Shown piece after piece: positions 1 through 9,380 of a DNA stretch of 64,000 nt. The notes under the pieces are model-generated. The model saw only the letters and a program-made list of their open reading frames with translations. It was not told the DNA's origin and made no database searches. A program made the translations under genes and the position numbers. Each line of letters starts with the position of its first letter. The first letter of the stretch is position 1. Origin of the DNA: Legionella fallonii LLAP-10 (lineage in GTDB: Bacteria; Pseudomonadota; Gammaproteobacteria; Legionellales; Legionellaceae); NCBI RefSeq assembly GCF_000953135.1, contig NZ_LN614827.1, forward strand, positions 62,001 through 126,000. Reading direction: 5' to 3'.

Positions 1-1704
1 AATTATGTTTTTGATTGTACGGGCGCTCGACGTGAAGTCGTTGCCGCAGTAAACAGCGCCATTCCTGAATCACCGTTACAACTGACAACAATCACGGATC
101 TTCCTGTTCGTAATCATTTTCTTGCTTACGTAAAAATAAGCAAAGACGACTGGGAACGATTTGAACGAGATAGCACGCTCATTAATCAATTCCCAGAAAC
201 TATAGATGCATCGTCTTTTGCGCAATCGATTGTTAAGTTAAGAGCTTTAGGTTGGAAGGAGTTTAAATTTCCACGTTGTTATGGCAGGGAGTTTGGTAAG
301 GATAAGGTGTGTTTGTATTTACATGCTCCTGATGGTCTTGCTAAAGAAAACTACGATAATTGGGTACAAACCGTTCTTGAATGTTATACAAAGCCCATCC
401 GCTATGAACATTTGCCTCCATCACCTAAACCACGATTTTTATCATTTACTTCTAATGCCCAAGCATTGAAAGAAGTTTCCTATAAAGGGACAAATTTACC
501 CACTGTAATTGCTCTAGGTGATGCCCAAATTGACTTTGATTATTCTTTGGCACACGGTATTCACGATGGATTGGAACGAATAAATGCTTTATTTGATCAT
601 GCAGTAATTTTTGATAATGAAATCCATTATTTTGACTCAGCCGAATATCTGCAAACAATGAGCACCCCCCTTAAGGAGCATAAGCAAGAAGTTATTCAAG
701 CGGCGGAGAGATTGAAACAATCATTCATTAGCACCCTTGATACCGCTCAATTAAAGTTTAGGCAAGTGCTGTTAAGTGCAAGTTCAGATCAACAAACTGT
801 TATTGCTCCAATTCTAAGAGAAATAGAGGCTCGTCAAAGTTATGTAAAAGCTTGCCAAGCTTTTGCTGAGTGTCATAATTCCTCTCATCAAGTTGTACTT
901 ACTTCTACTAATGTGGATGGGGTCATTGCAAAGCTTAATAATATCCATGCTGAATTATTAAAAGTGAGGGCTAATTTACCCCCTTCGTTTGTAGCGGAAC
1001 ATAATGAGGTCCAAGGATTATTAGAATATTTGGCGGCTAGCTGGAAAGAAGCAGGAAATGCTTTATATAAAAATAAGAAGATACCTCAAGCGGTTGATGC
1101 CTATAAAAAAGCATTAGAAATCTATAATCTAGTGGGTTTTTCTGGTAAATATCTTTCAAAAGAACTGCCATTATATTCTAATTTAGCAGTTTCCTATCTG
1201 CATAACGGGTTGTATTCCGAAGCGATTACTGCCGCAGATACCGCCTTAGTCATTTTGGGTAGATTTTCCTCCGAACAACGGCCTATGGATCTTCAAGGAA
1301 AAATAGTATTTAACCTTATTAAGGCGTTGTGTGCGCAAGCTCAACAATTGTTATCTGCAAACAACGTTGGGGGTGCTGCGGATCTACATGTTCGGGCAAC
1401 GACTATAATGAATACACATGGAAAGGCACTTACTAGTAAAAAATTATCATCTGTTCAAGATATCATTGCCACATTGCAGCACCGTCTCCCAACAAGTAGG
1501 GTAGAAAGCAGCAGTTTAGCTTCTATCTCAATAAAGGGACCGATGATAGAGAGTGGCGTAGAGGCTACGGCTATAGCAACAGTGCAGTCGCCGAATCTTA
1601 GTGCCTCCTTAGATAACTTAGGTCTTTTCGGCCATCAAACGGGACGTCAAGAGCCTGTACCTAGTTTGAATAAATCCTCGCAATCAACGTCAATTGGTCT
1701 ATAG
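1..1704 (+). CDS. FAD-dependent monooxygenase-like protein with C-terminal TPR repeats (5' end outside window)
   Basis: The reading frame is open from base 1, so the start lies left of the window; 567 residues are visible. The first part resembles the C-terminal half of class A FAD monooxygenases: a VFDCTGAR segment near the left edge and a GDAQIDFDYSLAHGIHDG segment near residue 280 that fits the family's GDA FAD-contact motif. From about residue 340 to 440 there are helical repeats (SWKEAGNALYKNKKIPQAVD, then SNLAVSYLHNGLYSEAITAA) that read as TPR units. The last 80 residues are Ser/Thr/Gly rich and low complexity. An FAD enzyme joined to TPRs is an unusual architecture and fits a Legionella effector; that role is inference. 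The substrate is unknown. Confidence 0.7.
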   Translation, partial: NYVFDCTGARREVVAAVNSAIPESPLQLTTITDLPVRNHFLAYVKISKDDWERFERDSTLINQFPETIDASSFAQSIVKLRALGWKEFKFPRCYGREFGKDKVCLYLHAPDGLAKENYDNWVQTVLECYTKPIRYEHLPPSPKPRFLSFTSNAQALKEVSYKGTNLPTVIALGDAQIDFDYSLAHGIHDGLERINALFDHAVIFDNEIHYFDSAEYLQTMSTPLKEHKQEVIQAAERLKQSFISTLDTAQLKFRQVLLSASSDQQTVIAPILREIEARQSYVKACQAFAECHNSSHQVVLTSTNVDGVIAKLNNIHAELLKVRANLPPSFVAEHNEVQGLLEYLAASWKEAGNALYKNKKIPQAVDAYKKALEIYNLVGFSGKYLSKELPLYSNLAVSYLHNGLYSEAITAADTALVILGRFSSEQRPMDLQGKIVFNLIKALCAQAQQLLSANNVGGAADLHVRATTIMNTHGKALTSKKLSSVQDIIATLQHRLPTSRVESSSLASISIKGPMIESGVEATAIATVQSPNLSASLDNLGLFGHQTGRQEPVPSLNKSSQSTSIGL

Positions 1705-1745
1705 CGGTGTGCTGAAATTACCAGGACGCTTTGAGCAGATAAATG

Positions 1746-1785
1746 CACCAGTGTTTGATATGCTCATTCACTGGTGATAATTTTT
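1746..1785 (+). terminator. Probable rho-independent terminator
   Basis: An 8-bp inverted repeat (caccagtg at 1746-1753, cactggtg at 1769-1776) is followed by ataattttt. It lies 40 bases after the stop of the FAD/TPR gene. The loop is 15 bases and the T-run is short, so termination may be partial. Confidence 0.5.
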
Positions 1786-1828
1786 ATATCAGGCTCAATC
1801 TATAATCAGCAAGCTTAAGGTTTATTGA

Positions 1829-2083
1829 TTAGGAGAGCCCGATCCATCTTTGAGGAGCAAACGTTGCAATAATGCGATGAGCAATGTACTCGCAATGAGT
1901 TTCTAGCGCAAAATGGCCGGTATCAATTAATTCAAACTCCGCTTAGGGATTATTACGTTGATATGCTTTAGCACCTGTTTGGATGATGAAGGGATCATGT
2001 TTTCCCCAGATGAATAAGGTTTTGACCTGTGATGTACGGAAAAACTCCTGGTAGTTAAGATAATTTTTATTCTGTTGATTGCT
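1829..2083 (-). pseudogene. Broken C-terminal fragment of an alpha/beta-hydrolase
   Basis: Reading the minus strand gives YQEFFRTSQVKTLFIWGKHD and PFIIQTGAKAYQRNNP, then an in-frame TAA at 1943-1945, then AEFELIDTGHFALETHCEY and a natural stop at 1829. This is the acid-to-histidine C-terminal part of an alpha/beta-hydrolase: WGKHDPF carries the acid and DTGHFALE the catalytic His. The nucleophile half is missing and the remnant begins inside the 3' end of the transporter gene, which overlaps it. It is therefore a decayed fragment with both a truncation and a nonsense codon. Confidence 0.75.
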
Positions 2084-4841
2084 CTTTGGGCTCGTTGTAT
2101 AGCCATTCAATGGTTTCATGGAGTAATTGATTATTTGATTGTTGTAATTTCTCAATTTCTGTTTGGCACACCAGGATGGAGCCTTTAATAATGACGTAGA
2201 GACAAGCCATAGACGTCAATAGACTGATGTATTGTTGATCGGCTGGCATAATATTATTTTTCAATACCCGATGAAAGGCATCAGAATGTAAATCGGCATT
2301 GATTGGTAATTCTGCAAGATAGAGTTCGGCCAGTAAGGGAGAAATGATCTTTTTATGTTGTGCTTCTAATGTTGTGTCTATTAATTCCAAAGCATAACTT
2401 TTTTCTTCTTCACGGACTTTTTCTAGGCCATTGATGGCCTTATCAATCAAGTTTTGGTCATAATAAAGAGATAAAGCTAAAAAAAGCCGTTCAGTAGAGA
2501 GCTGGATTTTTCGTTGTAATGCGTCTCTTAATAGCGCTGTAAGCGTCACATTAGGAGTAGATAATAAATATTGGTATTGCTCATGCAGATATTGGGCCTC
2601 GAAAAGAATTTCACTGGACAATTTTTTTAATATGCGCGGCTCTGTAGACTGATCAAAATGACTTAATGCATGTAATGCAGCAGTCTTTAATGTGTCATCT
2701 TCGCTTAAAATAAAATGCTCTATAAATTTTTGTGCCTGTTTATCATTGATTTGGCTGACGATATAAAGGGCTTTGGTCTTAACGTCGTGAGAATAGTCGG
2801 CAAAATGGTTGTCTATGACCGATAAAATAACATGATTCCCTCTAAAAAAATCATTGGAAATATTATCTCCTATGCCTAAAAGATGTAAGTTTTGGATTAG
2901 ATCGTTATATAGTGGTGCGTAACGAGCGTGAATCACCGACTCAAATGCTTTTCGCCTTACTAATTCGCTACTGTCCGTGATGAGTTGATGGAGCAGTTTA
3001 TTTATTTCTTCCTGTGCAATTTCCCCTATAATATAAGCACTTGCAGCCCGTTTAACCTCCTCTGTTGCCGTCATCAGCTCATGTAATTTATCAGTAGCCA
3101 ATGCTTTAAGAGTAGGATCTTTGCTCTGCTTATACAGGATAATTAAGGCGGCACTGCTCAGCGGTAAAAAATCATCATGCAACAAAAGACGAGCAAATTG
3201 CTCTGTTTGCTCGTAATCAAGATGAGCTGCGGTGATCAAAGCCTTTGCTTTAAGTGCTTCAGGATGGTGTTGCTGTAGTATGGAACTAATCTCTGGAAAA
3301 TAATGAACCAAATGATATTGTTTTATTTTCTCTAATGCATAGCCACTAACTGCTAGATCTGGCGATCTTATAATGGTCCCCAGTACAGTCGGCAGCTCTG
3401 CAGGAGCAATGCGCTCGATAACTGTCAAGGCATAAATCACTTCATCAGAATGTTGACTTGATAGACAGCTCTTTAATAGTTGGAGATCTTCTTTAGTTGG
3501 GTAGAGCAACTCACTCCCCTCAAAATAGCGATTGGATATGGCCTTGATCAAAGCGGTTACATAATCGGACTCAAGAGTACAGAGAATTAATACGGTGATG
3601 ACAAAACAAAGAAATGCAAAACCTGTTAAAAATCCAATGGAGACACCGATAAAATTGACAATGAGTATTAATAAGGTGCTGATTACGGCAGTGGCGACAC
3701 CGACAATAAGAACATCACTCTTAGAGTGCAGAAAAGCACGTATTCTCGGTGGAAATGGTTGCAATAACAGCAAATTACCCATGTGGGTTAATGATGCTCT
3801 GATGCCATCTTCAGAAAGTTTCAAACTAACAATCAACCAAAACACCAGATAAGCCAGTGTTGGAATACTATTAAAGAGTAAAATAGGCAAGGTGATCAGA
3901 ATACCTAGAGCGGGTAAAACAAATAAAGCAGCGGCCAGGCCATAACGCTTTAATAGCTTCTTATATAAAAAGACACTACAAAATAGATCTACTCCGTCGA
4001 CAAGACCAAAAAAGACACCTAAAAATCCAGCCAAAGTTGCTTCTGAAGGATATCTGGCTTCTGCTGCGGTATTAAAGGTTAAAGCAATGATATAAGTCGA
4101 GAAAACTCCCAGGGCAATGAGGGCAAATATTTTTAAAACATACTTATTGTGTAATAAAGCTCTAATGTTTATCTCTTCAAGGTTTTCATCCTGCTTTTCT
4201 GTATTCATCCCATGTAATGGTTCGGAGGATTTTACATTGCGTAACAGGGTGACCATGGCTAGCACTAAAACAAAAGTGGATAAACCAATACCGACAATGA
4301 GGTATTTCAGACTAACAAAAAAAAGTAAGATCGGGGATAATAGACCGGCTAATAGTCCTCCAATACTTTGACAACCTTTGATTACGCCAAAAGTATTTTT
4401 AGCTTGTTGCAAGCTAAAAATTCTATTGAATACGGACCAAATAGCTAGTCCCAATAAGTCAAAAGCCAAAATGGCCCAAATAATGAGTACGGCAATAATT
4501 AATTTGTTACTGATACCAATTAGGGCAGCACCTAAGATGGTCCATAAGATGCCTACAGTTACAGTAAGACCTACAATAAGTCGATTAAAGGAGACACGAT
4601 ACTCAAAGAAGGTATAGCCTAGGCCAAATACCACGGATAATCCTGCCACGGCAAGGTAAATCATTGGCAATGATGCACTACTATAGGTAGTTAAGAACAA
4701 GGCCATAGGGAAGGAGCTGAAATAACATTGTAATCCCCCTGCTATAAAAGCCATCAGTAAAGACCATAAGAGCTTGCTTTGTTCTGTGCGTTTTATGCCA
4801 ATGTTGCGCAGAAATTTATTATAAATATTATTTAGCAACAT
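2067..4841 (-). CDS. Multi-spanning transporter (nucleotide-translocase/MFS-like) with HEAT-like C-terminal half
   Basis: The 924-residue product has about 12 hydrophobic segments in residues 20-440, starting with LLWSLLMAFIAGGLQCYFSS. This organisation fits transporters annotated as MFS or Npt1/Npt2 nucleotide-exchanger-like. Residues 450-860 are soluble, alpha-helical and repetitive (for example DEVIYALTVIERIAPAELPT and ELVRRKAFESVIHARYAPLY), as in HEAT repeats. An AAGGAT ribosome-binding site precedes the ATG. It lies 26 bases downstream of a cyclic-nucleotide-binding-fold gene on the same strand, so the two are probably one operon. In some bacteria transporter, HEAT and cNMP-binding domains are one polypeptide; here the cNMP fold is separate and comes first. 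Substrate is unknown; nucleotide transport is a guess from the architecture. Confidence 0.65.
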   Translation of the reverse strand: MLLNNIYNKFLRNIGIKRTEQSKLLWSLLMAFIAGGLQCYFSSFPMALFLTTYSSASLPMIYLAVAGLSVVFGLGYTFFEYRVSFNRLIVGLTVTVGILWTILGAALIGISNKLIIAVLIIWAILAFDLLGLAIWSVFNRIFSLQQAKNTFGVIKGCQSIGGLLAGLLSPILLFFVSLKYLIVGIGLSTFVLVLAMVTLLRNVKSSEPLHGMNTEKQDENLEEINIRALLHNKYVLKIFALIALGVFSTYIIALTFNTAAEARYPSEATLAGFLGVFFGLVDGVDLFCSVFLYKKLLKRYGLAAALFVLPALGILITLPILLFNSIPTLAYLVFWLIVSLKLSEDGIRASLTHMGNLLLLQPFPPRIRAFLHSKSDVLIVGVATAVISTLLILIVNFIGVSIGFLTGFAFLCFVITVLILCTLESDYVTALIKAISNRYFEGSELLYPTKEDLQLLKSCLSSQHSDEVIYALTVIERIAPAELPTVLGTIIRSPDLAVSGYALEKIKQYHLVHYFPEISSILQQHHPEALKAKALITAAHLDYEQTEQFARLLLHDDFLPLSSAALIILYKQSKDPTLKALATDKLHELMTATEEVKRAASAYIIGEIAQEEINKLLHQLITDSSELVRRKAFESVIHARYAPLYNDLIQNLHLLGIGDNISNDFFRGNHVILSVIDNHFADYSHDVKTKALYIVSQINDKQAQKFIEHFILSEDDTLKTAALHALSHFDQSTEPRILKKLSSEILFEAQYLHEQYQYLLSTPNVTLTALLRDALQRKIQLSTERLFLALSLYYDQNLIDKAINGLEKVREEEKSYALELIDTTLEAQHKKIISPLLAELYLAELPINADLHSDAFHRVLKNNIMPADQQYISLLTSMACLYVIIKGSILVCQTEIEKLQQSNNQLLHETIEWLYNEPKEQSTE

Positions 4842-4867
4842 GTTTATCCTTAATTAAGCTACTTTAT

Positions 4868-5440
4868 TCACCCTCTAAGTAACTCCTGGATCTGCATGGA
4901 CATCGCTTGTGTTCTTTTACAAAGAGCTTGGATGATTCCTTTAGAAATCCCCGCATCAAAATTCATCAGCTCATATAATGCGGTGCTGCTGATAGTTAAT
5001 AATAAACAATCAGTTATTATCGAGACAGAGCTTACTGGCGCACCACCAGTCAACGCAGATAATTCACCAAAAACTTCACGTTCACCTAGCTCTTTGATCA
5101 CGCGTTCACCATCATGAACTTTCACTCGTCCTGACACGATTATATACATGGTTGAATTAACCCCGCCTTTTTCAAGAAGAAGCTCACCTGCATTGGCTCT
5201 TTTTTCCTTAACAATGGAGGTCACTATATGAAGTAATAAGTCATCTGGGGTTTGTTTGAATAGAGTGACCGTCTTAAGTAATAGTAATTTTTCTAAGGCT
5301 ATCACCTTTCGCTCCTTTGAGGTCTTATCTCCTGCACTTAAATAAGAGTATAGTCTATGCTTGGCTTTATGGCGTAGGAAAAATGGCTTTCTTTCCAAAC
5401 CCACCGAAGTAGGAAAGAAGGCTGGGGAAGTGCACCTCAT
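4868..5440 (-). CDS. Cyclic-nucleotide-binding-fold protein (Crp-like sensor domain, no DNA-binding domain)
   Basis: The 190-residue product has a Crp-type beta-roll from about residue 55 to 165 (LLLEKGGVNSTMYIIVSGRV, then FGELSALTGGAPVSSVSI). There is no helix-turn-helix after it, so it is not a transcription factor of the usual kind. In the phosphate-binding cassette the Arg that normally contacts the cyclic phosphate is absent (APVSSVS instead of P-R-x-A-T/S), so it may bind another ligand or none. The start is supported by AAGGA five bases before ATG. It is the first gene of a pair with the HEAT-transporter downstream, suggesting it regulates that transporter. Confidence 0.75.
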   Translation of the reverse strand: MRCTSPAFFPTSVGLERKPFFLRHKAKHRLYSYLSAGDKTSKERKVIALEKLLLLKTVTLFKQTPDDLLLHIVTSIVKEKRANAGELLLEKGGVNSTMYIIVSGRVKVHDGERVIKELGEREVFGELSALTGGAPVSSVSIITDCLLLTISSTALYELMNFDAGISKGIIQALCKRTQAMSMQIQELLRG

Positions 5441-5523
5441 TTCGTCCTTAATTTGACGGCTATAAGCTCAGGGCTGTCATCCTTTTACTCCGAGTCCATG
5501 CTATTCTTGATTCGGTCATTTTT

Positions 5524-6369
5524 TTACCCAAGTAAATTCTTGGCATGGAACCGTAAATGATCTTCAATAAAGGTAGCAACAAAATAGTAACCATGGTCGT
5601 ATTGGTCGTGCATGCGTAAATTTAAGGTGACGTTGGCTTGCATGCAGGCGGCTTCAAATAGCTCTGGTTTTAATTGCTCCACAAGATAGGGATCGGCCAG
5701 GCCTTGGTCTATCAAAATTTCACCGTGAGGCCAGGCGTGGGTTCTGATTAAGTGACAGGCATCGTATTGCTGCCAGGTGCGTTGGTTATCTCCTAAATAA
5801 TGCTGAAAGGCATCTTTTCCCCACGTGGATTGGGTTGGTGCACAAATTGGTGCAAAAGCGGAAAGGCTACGAAATAATTGATGGTTCTTTAAGGCTATGG
5901 TTAATGCACCATGGCCACCCATGGAATGGCCAAAAAGGCCACAACGTCGCTTATCTACAGGAAAATTTTCATTAATGACACGGGGTAATTCATTACTGAT
6001 ATAGGAGTACATGCGGTAATGATCAGCCCAGGGCATTTCGGTAGCATCAACATAAAACCCGGCACCTTCACCAAGATTCTCTTGTGGGGCAACACCCACC
6101 AGATTTAAATTACGGGGGCTGGTATCGGGAACAACCAATGCCATTCCTAGTTCAGCCGCTATGCGTTGCGCCCCTGCTTTAGTAATGAAGTTTTGCTCTG
6201 AACAGGTTAAACCGGATAACCAATAGAGTACAGGCACCACTTTTTGTTGTGCTGCCGGTGGAAGATAGATAGCAAAACGCATGTCACTTTGCGTCTCTTC
6301 AGACCAATGAGAATAGACACTTTGTATTCCCTCAAAACATTGATGTGCTTCTATTAATTTATAAGTCAT
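5524..6369 (-). CDS. fghA: S-formylglutathione hydrolase
   Basis: This 281-residue esterase-D family enzyme hydrolyses S-formylglutathione to formate and glutathione, the second step of glutathione-dependent formaldehyde detoxification in the cytoplasm. The nucleophile elbow GHSMGGHGAL places the catalytic Ser at residue 149; the acid sits in the LADPYLVEQ region and the catalytic His in QYDHGYYF. The family signature LSGLTCSEQNF (residues 51-61) is present. A GGAG site seven bases before ATG supports the start. It lies 39 bases downstream of the hydroxymethylglutathione dehydrogenase gene on the same strand, so both steps are probably co-transcribed. Length is normal for the family. No FrmR-type repressor gene is next to the pair. 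Confidence 0.95.
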   Translation of the reverse strand: MTYKLIEAHQCFEGIQSVYSHWSEETQSDMRFAIYLPPAAQQKVVPVLYWLSGLTCSEQNFITKAGAQRIAAELGMALVVPDTSPRNLNLVGVAPQENLGEGAGFYVDATEMPWADHYRMYSYISNELPRVINENFPVDKRRCGLFGHSMGGHGALTIALKNHQLFRSLSAFAPICAPTQSTWGKDAFQHYLGDNQRTWQQYDACHLIRTHAWPHGEILIDQGLADPYLVEQLKPELFEAACMQANVTLNLRMHDQYDHGYYFVATFIEDHLRFHAKNLLG

Positions 6370-6408
6370 AGTCCTGCTCCATCGTCCATAAATCTATTGA
6401 TGATGTTT

Positions 6409-7518
6409 TTAAAATGTAAGCACTGTGCGAATCGATTCACCATGATGCATCAGATCAAAAGCATCATTTACCTGCTCAATGGGAAGTACATGGGTGATCA
6501 GATCATCAATATTAATGCGACCCTCCATATACCAATCCACAATTTTAGGAACATCCGTACGTCCTCGAGCTCCTCCAAATGCAGAGCCCTGCCAAACTCT
6601 TCCTGTAACTAGCTGAAAAGGCCGTGTCGCAATTTCATGGCCAGCAGGGGCAACGCCAATAATAGTCGATACTCCCCATCCTTTATGACACGATTCTAAG
6701 GCTTGGCGCATTAGCTGCACATTTCCTATGCATTCAAACGTATAATCAGCACCGCCATTAGTGAGCTCAACCAAATGGGCGACCAAATCATCACCTACTT
6801 CCTTGGGATTGACAAAATCAGTCATCCCCATTTGGGTTGCTAATTTTTTACGGCTGGGATTAATGTCAACACCAACAATTTGAGTTGCACCCACCATACG
6901 CGCCCCTTGAATCACGTTAAGGCCTATACCACCTAAGCCAAAGACGATAACGCGACTCCCTGCTTCAACTTTTGCTGTAAAAAGAACAGCACCCAAACCC
7001 GTGGTCACACCACAACCTATGTAGCATACCTTATCAAACGGAGCATCATGGCGAATTTTCGCCAAAGCAATTTCCGGTAAAACAGTATAGTTAGCAAAAG
7101 TTGAGGTTCCCATGTAATGATGGAGCATCTGACCTTTATAGTGGAATCGGGAGGTACCATCGGGCATCAATCCTCGTCCTTGGGTGGAGCGTATCGCTTG
7201 GCATAGATTTGTTTTACGCGATAAACAATATTCGCACTGACGACATTCGGGAGTATAAAGGGGAATAACGTGATCCCCGGGTTTTAAACTACTGACGCCA
7301 GGACCCACTTCAACAACTACTCCTGCTCCTTCATGTCCTAGGATGGACGGAAAAATTCCTTCGGGATCTAGGCCAGATAAAGTATAGGCGTCTGTATGAC
7401 ATACCCCAGTAGCTTTAATCTCTACCATGACCTCACCGTGACGAGGTCCTTCTAAATCAACTGTTTCAATGGCAAGCGGTTGCCCCGCTGCGAAAGCCAC
7501 TGCTGCTTTTACTTGCAT
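6409..7518 (-). CDS. frmA: S-(hydroxymethyl)glutathione dehydrogenase / class III alcohol dehydrogenase
   Basis: This 369-residue zinc-dependent medium-chain dehydrogenase oxidises S-hydroxymethylglutathione to S-formylglutathione with NAD+. The catalytic zinc ligands are in GVCHTDAYTLSG and GHEGAGVV; the structural-zinc cysteines are in PECRQCEYCLSRKTNLC. The NAD-binding glycine motif is VFGLGGIGLNVIQGA, followed by VDINPSRK with the NAD-selective Asp. Length and motif order match the family (adhC/frmA). AAGGAT precedes the ATG at a normal distance. It is the promoter-proximal gene of a two-gene formaldehyde-detoxification operon with fghA. Confidence 0.96.
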   Translation of the reverse strand: MQVKAAVAFAAGQPLAIETVDLEGPRHGEVMVEIKATGVCHTDAYTLSGLDPEGIFPSILGHEGAGVVVEVGPGVSSLKPGDHVIPLYTPECRQCEYCLSRKTNLCQAIRSTQGRGLMPDGTSRFHYKGQMLHHYMGTSTFANYTVLPEIALAKIRHDAPFDKVCYIGCGVTTGLGAVLFTAKVEAGSRVIVFGLGGIGLNVIQGARMVGATQIVGVDINPSRKKLATQMGMTDFVNPKEVGDDLVAHLVELTNGGADYTFECIGNVQLMRQALESCHKGWGVSTIIGVAPAGHEIATRPFQLVTGRVWQGSAFGGARGRTDVPKIVDWYMEGRINIDDLITHVLPIEQVNDAFDLMHHGESIRTVLTF

Positions 7519-7661
7519 TAACCTATCCTTGTTGTTTATATGCGACTGAATGTGTATTTTTTTTAAGTGATGCGCCTAATATGTTCCCGCATTCCGGATT
7601 TATCAAGGAATGCAGGCCATTTACAATTTCAATAGCATTGCTTATTAATAATAGTCCAATA

Positions 7662-8219
7662 TCATAATCTGGCAATGGTTAAACCACAACAAGATTCAGT
7701 AGCAGAGTTAATGCCGTCAACTAGGGTAGCGGCGGTACGAGTCACTAAATTCAAAGGATTAAAAAAGAGAGCCATAACCGTTGAAAATAAAGCAACTGCC
7801 GTCATGCCGAGATCCACTAAAGTCGATGCGGCAGCAAGACCAAAGGCGGCATTAGTTTCTCTTTTTACGTCGGAATTGGGCGCAAAGACAGTCAATACTA
7901 GAGCGCAAGGAGCTAAAATGATTGACAGTGCTAAATCAAGAATAGCTTTAATAAGAAAGCCTAAAGTATTAAATGCAAGATATAACGGCTTCTCTATAGG
8001 GCGAATCACACAAGTTGCTGCTGCATCTATAGAGCGCAGCGGTTTAAAATAGCTGGCTTGAGGCACAGGGACTGCGTCGGCATATTTTTCACGTAAAGCA
8101 GAATAATCTTGCCAGCGCGAGTTAACAGTTGAAAAAAAACCAGGCATGAAGGGCTCCATTAGATAAATTTTGAGCATAGTAAGAAAAAGAACGATAATTG
8201 TAAATAATATCCACGCCAT
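7662..8219 (-). CDS. Membrane protein of unknown function
   Basis: I do not recognise this 185-residue product. It has an N-terminal hydrophobic helix (residues 2-20), a short polar stretch (residues 30-65, including NSRWQDYSALREKYADAVPV), then three hydrophobic segments: residues 77-110, 125-150 and a partial one at the end. It ends in a Cys-containing tail (TESCCGLTIARL). No strong ribosome-binding site is seen before ATG. The gene stands alone between the formaldehyde operon and another membrane-protein gene on the same strand. Alternation of Ala/Leu-rich hairpins with polar loops is common in Legionella proteins that insert into host membranes, but nothing in it proves secretion. Confidence 0.6.
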   Translation of the reverse strand: MAWILFTIIVLFLTMLKIYLMEPFMPGFFSTVNSRWQDYSALREKYADAVPVPQASYFKPLRSIDAAATCVIRPIEKPLYLAFNTLGFLIKAILDLALSIILAPCALVLTVFAPNSDVKRETNAAFGLAAASTLVDLGMTAVALFSTVMALFFNPLNLVTRTAATLVDGINSATESCCGLTIARL

Positions 8220-8349
8220 TTAACTAATTAAGATAAATGGGTTGTTAGTCTGAGCATATAGTGTCTGGAAAGCCGGTTATTATTAAGCAACCAAGTAGTT
8301 TATGACGTCATTCATCAAGCCGTGACCCGTTAATTCCGATATAAAACGT

Positions 8350-9009
8350 CTACTTGCAATCATATTTGGTAATCAATATATCGCTTACCTCTTCGTCATT
8401 TTTATCGACATAATGGTAGGACAAATCAATACCTCGAGACAAATAGTATTTTAGATCAGCGTTTTTACAGACGGTCTTAATCAGTTGGGCTTTGAGCACT
8501 AAAGAGAAGAACATCGTGTTTATTTCTGATTTATTTTTATCAATTAATTTATAGTGATAAGTCAGTAGCTTATTGTCAAACGATACTTTTTCGATATTAG
8601 TTGACTCATCAATCTTTCTTGGGACAGTCTTATTAATCGAATTGACTGCTCGCTTGATTTGATATTCTATATCGTTGCTGTGCATAAGCGTTTGGATGAT
8701 GATAACAGCCCCTATACTCAGGAAGACAATACCTAAAAACACCGATATTTTGGCGAGCATGGGCCATAGTCTATTTTTAGTATACAACGTGCTGCTGTTC
8801 CAAATCGCAATATAGATCAGTGGGAAATAAAGAAAAGGGAAGATTAAATATAAATAAAATAAAAATTGTATATAAGGGATGATGGCGATACTTAAATAAT
8901 ACTTACTCAACGCCATTCCTATCAGGCCATAAATTATCCAAGGAATAATTCCAAAGATCCAATAGGTAATGAATAATGGAATTTGTCCTTTTAGTAAATT
9001 ATGTTTCAT
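8350..9009 (-). CDS. Four-helix membrane protein of unknown function
   Basis: The 219-residue product has about four transmembrane segments in residues 12-110 (LFITYWIFGIIPWIIYGLIG, then an Ile/Tyr/Phe-rich pair, then a helix near residue 85-108), followed by a soluble domain of about 105 residues with Lys/Asp-rich strands and KTVCKNADLKYYLSRGIDLS, ending YDCK. The soluble part faces one side only and has two Cys. I cannot name a family. It is likely a single-gene unit; the next minus-strand gene starts 130 bases downstream. Confidence 0.6.
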   Translation of the reverse strand: MKHNLLKGQIPLFITYWIFGIIPWIIYGLIGMALSKYYLSIAIIPYIQFLFYLYLIFPFLYFPLIYIAIWNSSTLYTKNRLWPMLAKISVFLGIVFLSIGAVIIIQTLMHSNDIEYQIKRAVNSINKTVPRKIDESTNIEKVSFDNKLLTYHYKLIDKNKSEINTMFFSLVLKAQLIKTVCKNADLKYYLSRGIDLSYHYVDKNDEEVSDILITKYDCK

Positions 9010-9380
9010 ATACTATCGCCTAGTAAAAAACAGTTTAATCTACAACTGTTGTTATTTTATTTCTTACAGAAACTAACTTATAAACTTTGCTGGTTACTTC
9101 TCAATAACCCCGGGGGAAAAGGTCATCCCGAACTAAGTGGTATTTCTCGCAGTTATTGAGAAGTTACTTTTGCTACGCCAGAGGAAACAAGCGCAGCGGT
9201 TGCTTTTATTATAGTAGTGAATTAATTAACAAGCCTTAAATGAATAGATTCTTTATTAGAGGCTGTTCATCAGTGTTATTTTTATTGTCAGTATTGCTTT
9301 CTCTTGATCCAAAAGTCCTTGTTTTGTATAATGTGACCCAATTATAGCCATAGGGCTCGATTCTTGTCAGGAGTTTGTTT
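9010..9380. other. Intergenic stretch with a long inverted repeat
   Basis: No coding frame is convincing here. It separates two divergent genes and should hold both promoters. The clearest structure is an inverted repeat (acttctcaataac at 9096-9108, gttattgagaagt at 9152-9164). Part of the loop, gtcatcccga at 9122-9131, resembles a sequence in the 39.1-kb repeat. Confidence 0.6.
9096..9164. repeat. 13-bp perfect inverted repeat with 43-base loop
   Basis: The arms acttctcaataac (9096-9108) and gttattgagaagt (9152-9164) are exact reverse complements. The element lies between divergent genes. There is no T-run, so it is not a simple terminator; it may be a miniature element or a folded leader. 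Confidence 0.55.
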
